64,000 bases of DNA. Origin: Gloeotrichia echinulata CP02. Its GTDB lineage: Bacteria; Cyanobacteriota; Cyanobacteriia; Cyanobacteriales; Nostocaceae. Where the stretch lies: contig CP051187.1 of NCBI GenBank assembly GCA_038087035.1, forward strand, positions 3,167,001 to 3,231,000. The letters are read 5' to 3'. Of the stretch, positions 24,835 to 33,662 are shown piece by piece. The notes under the pieces were generated by a model. The model was not told the DNA's origin, searched no databases, and worked only from the letters and a program-made list of their open reading frames with translations. Every line of letters starts with the position of its first letter. The first letter of the stretch is position 1. Both the position numbers and the translations under genes were made by a program.

Positions 24835-25273
24835 GGGAATTCCCAAAAACCAAAACATAATGATATACACTTACGGGAACATCCAAAATTTTTTCTTCTA
24901 ATGACAATTTTATTCGTGCCGTGCCCCTACGACAATTTTCCTTAACTGAACTGTATTGACCATCAACTAAGTAAGTCGGTAATTGCACCGAACTATATTA
25001 CAAAACGTAAATATTCCCCAAACCCTTACCGATGACAAATGACAAATGACAAATGACAAATGACAAATGACAAATGACAAATGACCAATGACCAATGACC
25101 AATGACCAATGACCAATGACCAATGACCAATGACCAATGACCAATGACAAATGACAAATGACAAATGACAAATGACAAATGACAAATGACAAACGACAAA
25201 TGACAAATGACAAATGACGACCAAAGCAAGTAAGGTTTATTTGCGCCTACCTACTTACACACAATTGATAAAT
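24835..25273. other. Intergenic region: truncated MITE and STRR
   Basis: 439 bases. An inverted, left-truncated MITE D (about 24871-24957, ending in TAACTGAACTGTATT) is followed by 7-bp repeats ATGACAA and ATGACCA (about 25032-25217) that are open in several frames on the minus strand. The BMP gene start follows. Confidence 0.7.
25032..25217. repeat. Heptanucleotide STRR (ATGACAA/ATGACCA)
   Basis: About 26 units; a block of ATGACCA lies between two blocks of ATGACAA, which suggests unit-wise expansion from both variants. Confidence 0.92.
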
Positions 25274-26422
25274 ATGGATCGTCGTCAGTTTCTCAAGTAT
25301 ACAACGTTAGCTGGTGCTGGCTTTACCTTAGCCGCCTGTATCCCCAATAAAAACTCGAATTCACCGGCGGAGGTTTCGCCCCCAGTATCACCTGTGGCGA
25401 CGAATGAACCTTTAAAAGTAGGATTTGTTTACATGGGAACTGTAGGGGATTTCGGGTGGACTTATTCCCATGATTTAGGTCGCAGAGAAATGGAAGCGAA
25501 TCTTCAGGATAAGGTGAAAACTACTTTTGTCGAAAATGTCAACGGAGATGCTGAAGCCGAGAGGGTAATTCGCCAACTAGCATTAGATGGTAACAAGCTG
25601 ATTTTCACAACTTTCTTTGGTTACATGAAACCGACAATTAAAATTGCCAAGGATTTTCCTCATGTTGTGTTTGAAAATTGTGCCGGAGATAAACGCGCTG
25701 CTAATGTTGGTACTTATTTGGGACGCTTTGAACAGACTCGCTACTTAACCGGTATGATTGCTGGTAAAATGACAAAATCTAATATTATTGGTTTTATCGG
25801 GGCATACCCAATACCTGAAGTAATTCGGGGGATAAATGCATTTACTCAAGGATTGCGGGTAACAAATCCTCGCGCCAAAGTTAAAGTTTTATGGGTACAA
25901 AGTTGGTACGAACCAGCTAAAGAACGAGAAGCTGCACAAACTTTGGTAAATTTAGGTGCGGATGTGCTAATACAAAATACAGACTCAGTGGCGATTGTAC
26001 AATTAGCAGAAGAAAAAGGAATTTATGCTTTTGGTAACAATACTGATATGAGCAAATTTGCTCCAACAGCGCACCTGACATCAGCCATTAATAAATGGGG
26101 AAAGTTTTATACTGATACAGCTTTGACTGTGATGAATAACACCTGGAAGGCTAAAAATGTTTGGGATGGTATTGGTGAAGGAATGGTAGATATTTCTCCA
26201 ATGAATCAGCTAATTCCTAACGATATTCAGCAATTGGTAAACAGCAAACGTGATGAATTTATTCAAGGTGTAGCCCATCCTTTTGATGGTCCGGTGAAAG
26301 ACCAAAAAGCAGTGGTGCGAGTACCAAAGGGTAAAGTATTAGATGATCAGGGACAACTGCTTATGGATTGGTATGTTGAAGGGATTGAAGATTCTACCCC
26401 TGTCGGTAAAATTCAAAATTAA
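25274..26422 (+). CDS. BMP-family ABC transporter substrate-binding lipoprotein
   Basis: Basic membrane protein (PnrA/Med-like) family, binding nucleosides or related ligands for import. ATG 25274 is selected because it begins MDRRQFLKYTTLAGAGFTLAAC: a twin-arginine-like motif followed by a lipobox (Cys near 22). The upstream in-frame ATG at 25214 lies within the tandem repeat. Motifs: VGFVYMGTVGDFGWTYSHDLG, FENCAGDKRAANVGTYLGR and AFGNNTDMSKFAP. No permease or ATPase gene follows, so the partners must be elsewhere. Confidence 0.9.
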   Translation: MDRRQFLKYTTLAGAGFTLAACIPNKNSNSPAEVSPPVSPVATNEPLKVGFVYMGTVGDFGWTYSHDLGRREMEANLQDKVKTTFVENVNGDAEAERVIRQLALDGNKLIFTTFFGYMKPTIKIAKDFPHVVFENCAGDKRAANVGTYLGRFEQTRYLTGMIAGKMTKSNIIGFIGAYPIPEVIRGINAFTQGLRVTNPRAKVKVLWVQSWYEPAKEREAAQTLVNLGADVLIQNTDSVAIVQLAEEKGIYAFGNNTDMSKFAPTAHLTSAINKWGKFYTDTALTVMNNTWKAKNVWDGIGEGMVDISPMNQLIPNDIQQLVNSKRDEFIQGVAHPFDGPVKDQKAVVRVPKGKVLDDQGQLLMDWYVEGIEDSTPVGKIQN

Positions 26423-26493
26423 TGAAATTGGCTGTAAATGAAGCATGTTTGAGGGTGGGGTTACAGCATTGCGCCTTACCCACCCTACTATCT

Positions 26494-26613
26494 TTATTTC
26501 TTTTTGTGGTATATTTTTACTGTGTATTCCTCATCTGGCTTTTTCTCTTCTATTGGTTTTGGGTAATGAATAGTCACTGCCATCAAAAAAATCAACAAGG
26601 CAAATACTTCCAT
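26494..26613 (-). CDS. Candidate 39-aa single-span membrane miniprotein
   Basis: Frame from ATG 26613 to TAA 26494, with AAGGAG 8 nt upstream. It encodes a short hydrophobic N-terminal helix (MEVFALLIFLMAVTIHY) followed by a charged tail (KPIEEKKPDEEYTVKIYHKK). That pattern and the strong ribosome site favour a real small membrane protein, but I know no family for it. It lies antisense to nothing else of note, just after the BMP gene. Confidence 0.4.
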   Translation of the reverse strand: MEVFALLIFLMAVTIHYPKPIEEKKPDEEYTVKIYHKKK

Positions 26614-26734
26614 CTGTCTGACTCCTTGTTAATGACGAAAAAAGCTGTAATATTAGCAGTCTAAATTACACAAGAACAGCACTTAAATTGTTGTGAATAA
26701 CTTTACCAACTGAGATATTTCCAGAACATAGGGG

Positions 26735-26817
26735 CTAGTACCGCTGTGCGTAATTCGGAATTCGTGAGGGTTTGTGACCTTGCTAATGGGTGGTTTATTT
26801 ACGCGGTGCTGTACTAG
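26735..26817. repeat. 83-bp MITE-like inverted-repeat unit
   Basis: CTAGTACCGCTGTGCGTAA at the left and TTTACGCGGTGCTGTACTAG at the right form imperfect terminal repeats; CTAGTAC ends resemble family E at 56362. Confidence 0.6.
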
Positions 26818-27117
26818 TCATTTAATAGTGGCTGATTCACATGAGTTACAGGAATCAAGAATTAATCGTAAATAGACCCTGATGGAAGTAGATAAATCTG
26901 TATCTCATCTAAATTAGAAGCCCTATATCTGTAGTATACGTAGTCTTGACTAAAAAATCTCTCTATCTAAAGATAGATATACTTAAGCAAGAAAACTTAG
27001 TAAGTAAAAATTACTACAGTGAACAAAAGTTGCCCTGTTAACCCATCCAGCACGAAATCAGGTTTTTGTTTTTGGCAGCAAATATAATGATTTACAATCG
27101 ACTAAAAATTAGTTCAT

Positions 27118-27194
27118 TAGAGGATATTTGAAAAGTTCCCGGCGATTAGAAATCGCTACTACACAAACATAGCGGACTTTTAAAACATCCTCTA
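27118..27194. repeat. 77-bp MITE-like unit at the end of allA
   Basis: TAGAGGATATTTGAAAAGT and ACTTTTAAAACATCCTCTA are near-perfect 19-bp terminal inverted repeats. On the minus strand its first three bases are the TAG stop codon of the ureidoglycolate lyase gene. Confidence 0.7.
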
Positions 27195-27686
27195 AAGCAT
27201 TTCCAACTCTAATTGATGACTTTTGAGAAAATCATGAGTTAAATGATCGACTACATTCGTATCACTCAACTCCAAATTATAAAAATCCACAAATTCATGG
27301 TCAAAATATGGTCCCGCGTGCCAAGTTCCTAGGTTTAAGTTAATAAAACAATTCCCCGGAATGCGGAAAGCTGCTATCTCATCTAATACAGGTTCATTTA
27401 GTTCATTATAAGCAGGACAAACTGCAATTAACCAGTCTTTTCCCTCTAAAGAACCTAAAGCCTGAGTGCATTTACTATGGCGAGTAATTTTACTAAACTT
27501 CCGCCCTCTTTTTTGCAGGTGCATAATATAAAATCGCGGCGTCCCATTTTGAAGATTTAATTGAGCATCTTCTGCATCGAACACTTTACCATCTTGACTG
27601 GGAAAAATTACCTGTCCATAGGGTCGGAAATTTTCTGGTGTTACTAATTTAGTTTGCAATTGTTTTATCGTCTGTGATGTATTCAT
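27192..27686 (-). CDS. allA: Ureidoglycolate lyase family protein
   Basis: 164 residues from ATG 27686 ([20 protein letters not shown]). AllA-type lyases split ureidoglycolate into glyoxylate and urea, the last step of one purine-degradation route. Family traits: [13 protein letters not shown] near the N-terminus, [29 protein letters not shown] (about 47-75) and [15 protein letters not shown] (about 118-132). Product matching by recollection of the family; some homologues are only annotated by similarity. It diverges from the cobalamin-regulated cbi operon, with about 40 bp to the riboswitch. Confidence 0.82.
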   Translation of the reverse strand: MNTSQTIKQLQTKLVTPENFRPYGQVIFPSQDGKVFDAEDAQLNLQNGTPRFYIMHLQKRGRKFSKITRHSKCTQALGSLEGKDWLIAVCPAYNELNEPVLDEIAAFRIPGNCFINLNLGTWHAGPYFDHEFVDFYNLELSDTNVVDHLTHDFLKSHQLELEML

Positions 27687-27730
27687 AAGAAATGTTGTTG
27701 AAAATTTGGGAATGGTGATATATTTACTGA

Positions 27731-27842
27731 AATCGGTTCTGATGGGGACAAGCCATCGGACGCAAGGGGGAAAGACCGGTGAAAATCTGGCGCTGTCCCG
27801 CAACTGTGAGCCAAAATATGGTAAGTCAGGATGCCCGCCGTT
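27731..27842 (+). promoter_or_regulatory. Cobalamin riboswitch
   Basis: Contains the conserved elements in order: GGGGGAAAGACCGGTGAAAA, then CTGGCGCTGTCCCGCAACTG and GTCAGGATGCCCGCC. These correspond to the adenosylcobalamin-aptamer core with its B12 box. It ends about 40 nt before the cbiM start, so repression by cobalamin, at translation or transcription, is expected for the whole cbiMNQO operon. Confidence 0.93.
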
Positions 27843-27882
27843 TGCAACCAATCCCTTTACATCAATCTGCGAGGTACAGATT

Positions 27883-28662
27883 ATGTCCAGAAAGCAGCAG
27901 GGTTTAGCCAGTCTTACCCTGATGGGAATTATCAGTTTTTATCTAGTCGTTGGTTTACCCAAACCCGCGTACGCCATGCACATTATGGAAGGTTTTTTAC
28001 CAGTGCAGTGGGCAATTTTTTGGTGGGTTGTGGCATTACCCTTTTTCATTTTAGGATTACGGAGTCTGACTCGCATTACCCAAGCTAACCCAGAACTGAA
28101 ACTACTCCTGGGCTTGGCTGGTGCTTTTACTTTCGTCCTGTCAGCGTTGAAAATCCCTTCGGTAACAGGTAGCTGTTCGCACCCAACAGGAACGGGTTTA
28201 GGCGCAGTCCTGTTTGGGCCTCTTACCATGTCGGTTTTGGGTAGCTTGGTGCTGTTGTTTCAAGCCCTATTATTAGCACATGGTGGTTTGACGACATTGG
28301 GCGCAAATGCTTTTTCGATGGCGATCGCCGGACCATTTGCAGCTTATTGGATATATCATCTCACAATGCGGCTCTTGGGGAAACAAAAAATCGCCATATT
28401 TTTAGCAGCAGCATTAGCAGATTTACTCACCTACATTATTACTTCCATCCAACTCGCCTTAGCTTTTCCCGCACCGGTTGGTGGCTTTATCGCTTCATTG
28501 ATCAAATTTGCCGGCATTTTTGCGTTTACTCAAGTTCCCTTAGCAATTAGTGAAGGATTACTAACTGTACTGGTGTGGAACTCGTTACAATCCTATAATC
28601 CTCAAGAATTAGAACTGTTAAAATTAATCAAGCGAGAAACCCAAAGTAATGAATCAGTCTAA
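27883..28662 (+). CDS. cbiM: Cobalt ECF transporter substrate-binding subunit CbiM
   Basis: Membrane S component of the cobalt energy-coupling-factor importer. Start ATG 27883 ([11 protein letters not shown]); the frame is open further upstream but that is the riboswitch. A signal-like N-terminus ends in PAYA, after which MHIMEGFLP gives the new N-terminal Met-His that coordinates Co2+, as known for CbiM/NikM. Later [19 protein letters not shown] and [19 protein letters not shown] are family motifs. Overlaps cbiN by 14 nt. Under the cobalamin riboswitch. Confidence 0.95.
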   Translation: MSRKQQGLASLTLMGIISFYLVVGLPKPAYAMHIMEGFLPVQWAIFWWVVALPFFILGLRSLTRITQANPELKLLLGLAGAFTFVLSALKIPSVTGSCSHPTGTGLGAVLFGPLTMSVLGSLVLLFQALLLAHGGLTTLGANAFSMAIAGPFAAYWIYHLTMRLLGKQKIAIFLAAALADLLTYIITSIQLALAFPAPVGGFIASLIKFAGIFAFTQVPLAISEGLLTVLVWNSLQSYNPQELELLKLIKRETQSNESV

Positions 28663-28951
28663 AAAAGGCTTGAGTAACTGGCTATTGGTGGTAGCTGTGT
28701 TAGCTTTAGCAATTGCACCGTTAATATTTGTGCGTGATGGAAAATTTGGCGGTGCTGATGACAAAGCTAAAGCCGCTATTAGCGAACTACAACCAGAATA
28801 TAAACCTTGGTTTAAATCACCATTAGAACCTCCCAGCAGTGAAATAGCCAGTTTATTATTTGCTTCTCAAGCCGCAGTGGGTGCTGGCGTAGTTGGTTAC
28901 GTAATTGGATTATATAAAGGACGTTCCCAACAAAAAAGACCTGAAGAATGA
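28649..28951 (+). CDS. cbiN: Cobalt ECF transporter auxiliary subunit CbiN
   Basis: 100 residues with two membrane segments (about 11-27 and 72-92) and the extracytoplasmic loop [22 protein letters not shown], the CbiN signature. CbiN works with CbiM to form the cobalt site. It overlaps cbiM by 14 nt and cbiQ by 4 nt (ATGA). Confidence 0.93.
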   Translation: MNQSKKGLSNWLLVVAVLALAIAPLIFVRDGKFGGADDKAKAAISELQPEYKPWFKSPLEPPSSEIASLLFASQAAVGAGVVGYVIGLYKGRSQQKRPEE

Positions 28952-29760
28952 ACCTGCAACTCGATACCTTAGCTTACACTAACCGACTGCGAGGATTACC
29001 ACCAGAACATAAAGTAATTTTTGCATTTACAACTCTGATTATTTCCCTTTGTACTCATCCTCTAGTTCAAGTGTTGACGGCGTTATGGATGGGAATTTGG
29101 ACAGTTATTTATGCCAAAATCCCTGTAGGAATCTATTTGAAATTGTTAACATTTGCCAGCTTTTTTTGGTTGACCAGCTTACCCGCACTGATGCTGAATG
29201 GTGTATCTATTTCTGACTTATCAAAAGTGCAAGCCGATGCATGGTATGGGCTAAACTTCGGTTATTATTATATTTATATCAGTCATAGTGGCAGTATCCA
29301 AGCTTGGTCAATTTTCAGCCGTGCATTTGCTGCAGTGTCTTGTCTATATTTTCTGATGTTAACTGTCCCTTTTGCTGAGATTTTACAAACTCTGCGGCGC
29401 GTCAGATTTCCAGTTTTGTTGACCGATTTGTTATTACTCATGTATCGGTTTATTTTCATCCTGCTGAAAACAGCCGCCGAATTGTGGACAGCCCAAAATT
29501 CCCGTGGTGGTTACTCCACCTGGCACAATGGAATGAAAAGTTTAGCAATACTTATCGGACAACTACTGCAACGCAGCTTACAACAATATAGTCAATTCTC
29601 CCTGGGACTGCAAGCACGGGGTATGCAAGGAGAATTTCGAGTTTTGCATCCCCGTCGCTATCGTCCCCAAATGCGATATATCATCGAAGCAATTTTCGGT
29701 TGTTTGCTATTAATAGTATTAGAAATTTGGCTGAATGCAAGAATATTTACTCGAATTTGA
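28948..29760 (+). CDS. cbiQ: Cobalt ECF transporter T component CbiQ
   Basis: Transmembrane coupling subunit of 270 residues with about five membrane segments and the ATPase-coupling motifs, here LQARGMQGEFR (about 213-223) and AQNSRGGYS (about 182-190), variants of the A-R-G helices of T components. Starts in ATGA overlap with cbiN, and its end overlaps cbiO by 26 nt. Confidence 0.92.
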   Translation: MNLQLDTLAYTNRLRGLPPEHKVIFAFTTLIISLCTHPLVQVLTALWMGIWTVIYAKIPVGIYLKLLTFASFFWLTSLPALMLNGVSISDLSKVQADAWYGLNFGYYYIYISHSGSIQAWSIFSRAFAAVSCLYFLMLTVPFAEILQTLRRVRFPVLLTDLLLLMYRFIFILLKTAAELWTAQNSRGGYSTWHNGMKSLAILIGQLLQRSLQQYSQFSLGLQARGMQGEFRVLHPRRYRPQMRYIIEAIFGCLLLIVLEIWLNARIFTRI

Positions 29761-30568
29761 ACAGGTATATTACACTTATCCCGGCGCACAGCAATCAGCT
29801 TTGAATGGTCTAACCATGAGGATTCCCTCTGGTAAAAGGTGTGCCTTAATTGGTCAAAATGGTTGTGGTAAAACAACATTATTTTTATTAGCCAACGGTT
29901 TATATAAACCCGCTTCTGGGATTATCCGCTGGCGTGGTGAACCCTTAGCTTATAATCGGAATTTTCTCGCAAAATTACGGCAAAAAGTCGGCTTAATATT
30001 TCAAGACCCAGAACAACAATTAGTAGCTGCTACCGTTGAAGAAGATATATCCTATGGTTTGTGTAATTTAGGCTTACCAGAAGTAGAAATTAAAGAGCGA
30101 GTAGAGCAAGCATTAGTTGAATTTGGCTTGACTGATTTAGCGCAACGACCAGTACATCATCTCAGTTTAGGGCAAAAAAAGCGAGTTTCCATAGCTGATG
30201 TGATGGTACTACAACCCGAACTATTAGTATTAGACGAGCCTACAGCCTATTTAGATGTCAAACATACCCGAAACTTGATAGCAACCATGAAAAAAATCCA
30301 TGAAGATGGCACTACTTTGTTGATGGCAACCCACGATTTAGATTTAGTATATAAATGGGCAGATTGGATTTTCGTCATGGATCAAGGGCGACTGGTGTTA
30401 GAAGGTAAACCACAAGATGTATTTAGCCAGCGTCAACTTTTATCAAATTTAGAGTTGGGTGTCCCATTGATATATGAGATATTATTTGATGGACTATCCC
30501 TTGAGGATGGAGCAGTTATCCAGCGATTGCGACAGCGGATATTAGACCTATTTCATAATTTTAAGTGA
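29735..30568 (+). CDS. cbiO: Cobalt ECF transporter ATPase CbiO
   Basis: ABC ATPase of the cobalt importer, 277 residues. Walker A GQNGCGKTT (near 40), Q-loop FQDPEQQ, signature LSLGQKKRVS (near 142), Walker B LLVLDEPTAYLD and switch His in ATHD. ATG at 29735 lies within the end of cbiQ, so translation is coupled. Last gene of the riboswitch-controlled cbiMNQO set. Confidence 0.95.
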   Translation: MQEYLLEFEQVYYTYPGAQQSALNGLTMRIPSGKRCALIGQNGCGKTTLFLLANGLYKPASGIIRWRGEPLAYNRNFLAKLRQKVGLIFQDPEQQLVAATVEEDISYGLCNLGLPEVEIKERVEQALVEFGLTDLAQRPVHHLSLGQKKRVSIADVMVLQPELLVLDEPTAYLDVKHTRNLIATMKKIHEDGTTLLMATHDLDLVYKWADWIFVMDQGRLVLEGKPQDVFSQRQLLSNLELGVPLIYEILFDGLSLEDGAVIQRLRQRILDLFHNFK

Positions 30569-30648
30569 AAATAAGTAGGTCGGCTATTGAACCGTACTGG
30601 CTTTGGTCGTCATTGGTCATTGGTCATTGGTAAGGATTTGAGACATAT

Positions 30649-31278
30649 TTACATTTCGTAATTGACAAATTCTTGGTTTATGGCTATTATTTCTGCTTGA
30701 ATTGCTGGGTCATTTGCCATATTTATCAGCTGTTGTTCAATGCTTTCTGGCAGAATATTTGAAATATCTCTCAACGAAATTACTTTCATGTTGTGGATAA
30801 TTCGCTCAACCAACCACAACTGTTCTTGGTGAGATAGACGACTAATAGATTCTTCAATTTGATGCAAATCTGAGGAATTAATAAAACTCAAATAATTAAC
30901 ACCAAAGCCAAAATAACGCCGCATCAAATCTAACCATATTGAGTTTAAATTGTCAGTTTTATTTTCAAGAGCTATTTTTTTAGCTAGCTCTTGAATTGTG
31001 GTATCAATATCTTGTATAATTCTAGCTGCTAAAGAGTCTTTCCCTCTACCCCATTTTGAGTCACGACCAAGTTGATAGCGTAAAAAATTTTTAATTACTT
31101 CTGGACTTTCTGTTATTTGGGAAACTCGCAACAATTCACGAAATTTTGATTCTTCTAATTCACTAGATAAAACTTTGTTGTCTATAATGTTCTGAATAGC
31201 ATTAAATAATTCATCTTCAGCTTTACGAATACTATTCTGAATATGAATATTTTGATTTTGCTCTGATATGTAACTCAT
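30649..31278 (-). CDS. Hypothetical protein, 209 aa
   Basis: I do not recognise this family. It is soluble and helix-rich, with an FLRYQLGRDSKWGRGKDSLA segment (about 65-84) and a C-terminal part (LSHQEQLWLVERI; MANDPAIQAEIIAINQEF) that resembles short cyanobacterial antitoxin-like proteins. It might be a fusion of two small domains. Convergent with cbiO, and followed upstream (on the same strand) by the truncated DUF2887 gene. Codon use and composition look normal for the region. Confidence 0.6.
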   Translation of the reverse strand: MSYISEQNQNIHIQNSIRKAEDELFNAIQNIIDNKVLSSELEESKFRELLRVSQITESPEVIKNFLRYQLGRDSKWGRGKDSLAARIIQDIDTTIQELAKKIALENKTDNLNSIWLDLMRRYFGFGVNYLSFINSSDLHQIEESISRLSHQEQLWLVERIIHNMKVISLRDISNILPESIEQQLINMANDPAIQAEIIAINQEFVNYEM

Positions 31279-31420
31279 TTAGCCGACTCCTAATTCTAGT
31301 TAAAAATATTTAGAGGTTAGGTTGGAAATAATCGCATCATGACCACAAGGAATCACACTAAAGTGAGTCTCGCCGTGGAAAGACGGTTGATAAAATAAAG
31401 AACCGCAGATGATTTACAAA

Positions 31421-31918
31421 TTATTGATTTGGCGGCGTTTGTTGTGCTATTTGCTGGACTTGTGCAACATCTAAATCTAACGCCTGTGCTATCTGTTCCA
31501 TAGTTAAACCCAGTGCTAACAGTTTAGGTACAGCTGCTAATTTTGCCTCAAAACGACCTTCTTGCTTACCTTCTTGCTTACCTTCTTGCTTACCTTCTTG
31601 ATAAACCCGCGTTTGCTTTAATTCGCTGAGACTAAACATTGCTTCTATCTCCTGACGACTCATTTTCGGAAATTTATAAACCAAGATTGTCTCTATTAAT
31701 TCTAGTAATTGTTTTTGTGGAAGTTGCAAATTTACTGCTTGCTGGGTGCGGTTGATTAATTCCCTCGCAGTGATAATTGCTGTATCTTCCTCTTCAATTA
31801 CTAATTTGATTGTAGCAATACCTATGGGGAGTGATGCAGCCTCGCCTAATTCATCCAAATAAATTCGCCTCACCCGCTGACTCGTAAAAAATTCAGTATA
31901 GCAGGGGACTGGGGACAC
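31421..31918 (-). pseudogene. 5'-truncated DUF2887/Rpn-type nuclease gene
   Basis: Cyanobacterial Rpn/DUF2887 proteins are PD-(D/E)XK nuclease relatives of about 270-300 residues. Here only the C-terminal half is present: FFTSQRVRRIYLDELGEA, IKLVIEEEDTAI, FPKMSRQEIEAMFSLSELKQTRVYQEG and then EGKQEGKQEG repeats. The nuclease core normally found before this is missing; just before YTEFF the sequence turns into GGGGACTGGGGACAC repeats. It therefore looks like a gene cut by repeat growth or deletion. It may still be translated from the small remaining start. Confidence 0.65.
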
Positions 31919-31980
31919 AACGACCGCTCAGTGCATCGCTGGGGACACAACGACCGCTCAGTGCATCGCTGGGGACTGGG
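31897..31980. repeat. GGGGACT/GGGGACACAACG repeat block
   Basis: Two 34-bp direct copies of GGGGACACAACGACCGCTCA plus GTGCATCGCT, between short GGGGACT units. The block abuts the truncated DUF2887 gene. A similar CTCAGTGCATCGCTGGGGAC piece occurs at 60646-60675. Confidence 0.75.
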
Positions 31981-32128
31981 TTACAAGTCTGATTGTGTCT
32001 AGGTTTTATCATCAGTTAATGTCCTAAGCACTTTGGCGGTTGCTGTAAGTTAAAAATTTTGCAATTTCCAATTTATACTTGTTAAAGTATACTTTATCAC
32101 TTTTACATGACAAGCTCGTCTCGTAAAT

Positions 32129-32797
32129 ATGCTGTTAAAGAAATTGCTGGTAGCATCTTCACTCTTGCTAACTGGTATTGCTATAGCCAATACCGCCAAC
32201 GCTCAATATCGGGGTACACCAGGTAAATTTGACTTGTACGTCCTGGCGTTATCTTGGTCTCCAGATTATTGTGCGACAAATGGGAACCCTGACCAAAAGC
32301 AGTGTAGTTCAGGGAAGAAACTTGGATTTGTACTACATGGGTTGTGGCCTCAGTACCAAAAAGGTTATCCGGCTAATTGTTCTACTCAAAAATTATCACA
32401 AGCAATCAAGCAGCAATTTCCAGGTTTGTATCCCAGTGATAGCCTCTACAATCATGAATGGGAAAAACATGGCACTTGTTCGGGAAGAAATCCTACAAAA
32501 TACCTCGCATTATCTAAACAGTTAAAAGATTCTATCGCGATTCCTCAAGCTTACAATCTTCCTAATCAACCCTTCCGCACCACAGTCAAAGACCTACAAA
32601 GTACATTTTTGAGTTCTAATAGTACATTCACAGCTAATGGAATAGCACCTTATTGTTCAGGTTCAGGCAGATTTTTGAAAGAAGTCTTCTTTTGCTATTC
32701 TAAAGACGGTAAACCTGGTGCTTGTACTGCCGAAATTTTGAGTAGTTCTCAAAAAAGCTGTGGTCAGTCAAACTTTTTGGTAAGAAACGTCAGATAA
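32129..32797 (+). CDS. Secreted RNase T2
   Basis: Acid-type endoribonuclease of the T2 family, 222 residues. A clear signal peptide (LVASSLLLTGIAIANTANA, cleavage near 25) is followed by the two catalytic blocks: CAS I FVLHGLWPQ (His near 70) and CAS II HEWEKHGTC (two His near 110-115, Glu between). Cysteines are in places expected for disulfides. It probably acts in the periplasm or outside the cell, for phosphate or nucleotide scavenging. Monocistronic. Confidence 0.95.
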   Translation: MLLKKLLVASSLLLTGIAIANTANAQYRGTPGKFDLYVLALSWSPDYCATNGNPDQKQCSSGKKLGFVLHGLWPQYQKGYPANCSTQKLSQAIKQQFPGLYPSDSLYNHEWEKHGTCSGRNPTKYLALSKQLKDSIAIPQAYNLPNQPFRTTVKDLQSTFLSSNSTFTANGIAPYCSGSGRFLKEVFFCYSKDGKPGACTAEILSSSQKSCGQSNFLVRNVR

Positions 32798-33395
32798 GGG
32801 ATTTTTAACGAAAAAATATTCAAGTTTAGACAGCCCACAGCGATCGCTCTGGTAGCTGAGGTTTCCTGGGAAATCGTGGATGAGGGTAGATTCATGCCAT
32901 ATATTAGTAATATGTGGCATGAATGAAAAAAGTTGCCCGATCAGGAATAATGTCAGTAACCCAGCCCTAAAGGGACTGGGCTTGTAAGAGAAATCAAGCA
33001 AGCCGTACTGACCAGACCACCCTGAGCGTAGTTGTACCCCGTTGGGGGAAGCCGTTCGCGTAGCGTCTCGGAGAGAAGGCTAGGGTAGCCGTTATTTGAG
33101 TCATGACACCTCGGAATGCGTAGCTAGTTCCCCGCTCTGTCGCTGTAAGTTAAACAGTTCTAAGGTCACTGGAACAGTGCTTTCAGCCTAACAAGCTCTT
33201 ATAACAGGTCTAAGCTAACATTACTGGAACAGCAAGGCGATTCCCGGCATACAGGGAAAGTGGTAAATACTGTTCCTCTATTTACCGCCCCCGCAAGGGG
33301 ACTGCGATTAAAATCGTACCCTTCGGGAAGCACGCTACGTGCCGCTTCCCTCTCAGGTCTGAAGACGCTGAGTTTCCCGCATCCCGTGAGGTTTT
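32798..33395. other. 598-bp noncoding region before the toxin-antitoxin pair
   Basis: No credible ORF. First part: a hairpin with CCCTAAAGGGACTGGGCTTG (32967-32986) and a HIP1 site at 32841. At 33036-33082 lies a dispersed GCCGTTCGCGTAGCGTCTC-type repeat. From about 33085 to 33390 it is a chain of stable hairpins (next entry). Confidence 0.6.
33085..33392 (+). ncRNA. Candidate structured RNA (HEARO/IscB-omega-RNA-like)
   Basis: About 300 bases, more GC-rich than nearby spacers, that can form a succession of stems: GGTAAA/TTTACC (33258-33287), CCCC-GCAA-GGGG, GATT/AATC, GAAGCACG/CGTGCCGCTTC-like, and a nested CTCAG-GTCT-GA-AGAC-G-CTGAG (33354-33374), ending CCCGCATCCCGTGAGG just before the next ATG. 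This ending recalls HEARO RNAs that precede IscB-type HNH ORFs, but no iscB is present. The HEARO assignment is from memory and unproven. Confidence 0.4.
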
Positions 33396-33662
33396 ATGAA
33401 TGAACCATCCAAATCTGTAGAAGTCCATCTCGGTCGCCAGGGGCGGTTGGTGATTCCCGCTAGATTACGGCGATCGCTAGGTTTTGAAACAGGGGATGCT
33501 CTGATAGCTCGCCAGGAAGAGGGGCGATTGGTGCTGGAGAAACCAGAAACGATCAAATTGCGGCTGAAGGCTCGGTTCTCGCAGGTACCGAAGGACAGAA
33601 GTTTAGCAGATGAATTAATCACCGAACGCCGCGAAGAAGCAAAAAGGGAAGAGGCTGAATGA
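33396..33662 (+). CDS. vapB: AbrB/MazE-type antitoxin (VapB)
   Basis: 88 residues with the swapped-hairpin DNA-binding domain of the SpoVT/AbrB family: VHLGRQGRLVIPARLRRSLG (about 9-28) and GDALIARQEEGRLVLEKPE. The C-terminal part (LADELITERREEAKREEAE) would wrap the toxin. Overlaps the PIN gene by 4 nt (ATGA), so they are co-translated. Its 5' end is immediately after the hairpin-rich region, which might be its leader. Confidence 0.88.
   Translation: MNEPSKSVEVHLGRQGRLVIPARLRRSLGFETGDALIARQEEGRLVLEKPETIKLRLKARFSQVPKDRSLADELITERREEAKREEAE

Larger units (their letters stand above)
26423..27191. other. Intergenic region with small ORF and two MITE-like units
   Basis: 769 bases. Holds the 39-aa candidate on the minus strand, an 83-bp inverted-repeat unit (26735-26817, CTAGTACCGC to GTACTAG) and a 77-bp unit at 27118-27194. 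The rest is AT-rich with no recognised feature. Confidence 0.55.

Noticed and set aside
24967..25229. Three minus-strand frames rich in SFVICHL
   Set aside because: Translation of the ATGACAA/ATGACCA repeat tract, not genes.
26422..26664. 80-codon plus-strand frame overlapping the BMP stop
   Set aside because: Composition is an artefact of the antisense AT-rich stretch; the opposite strand holds a better small ORF with a ribosome site.
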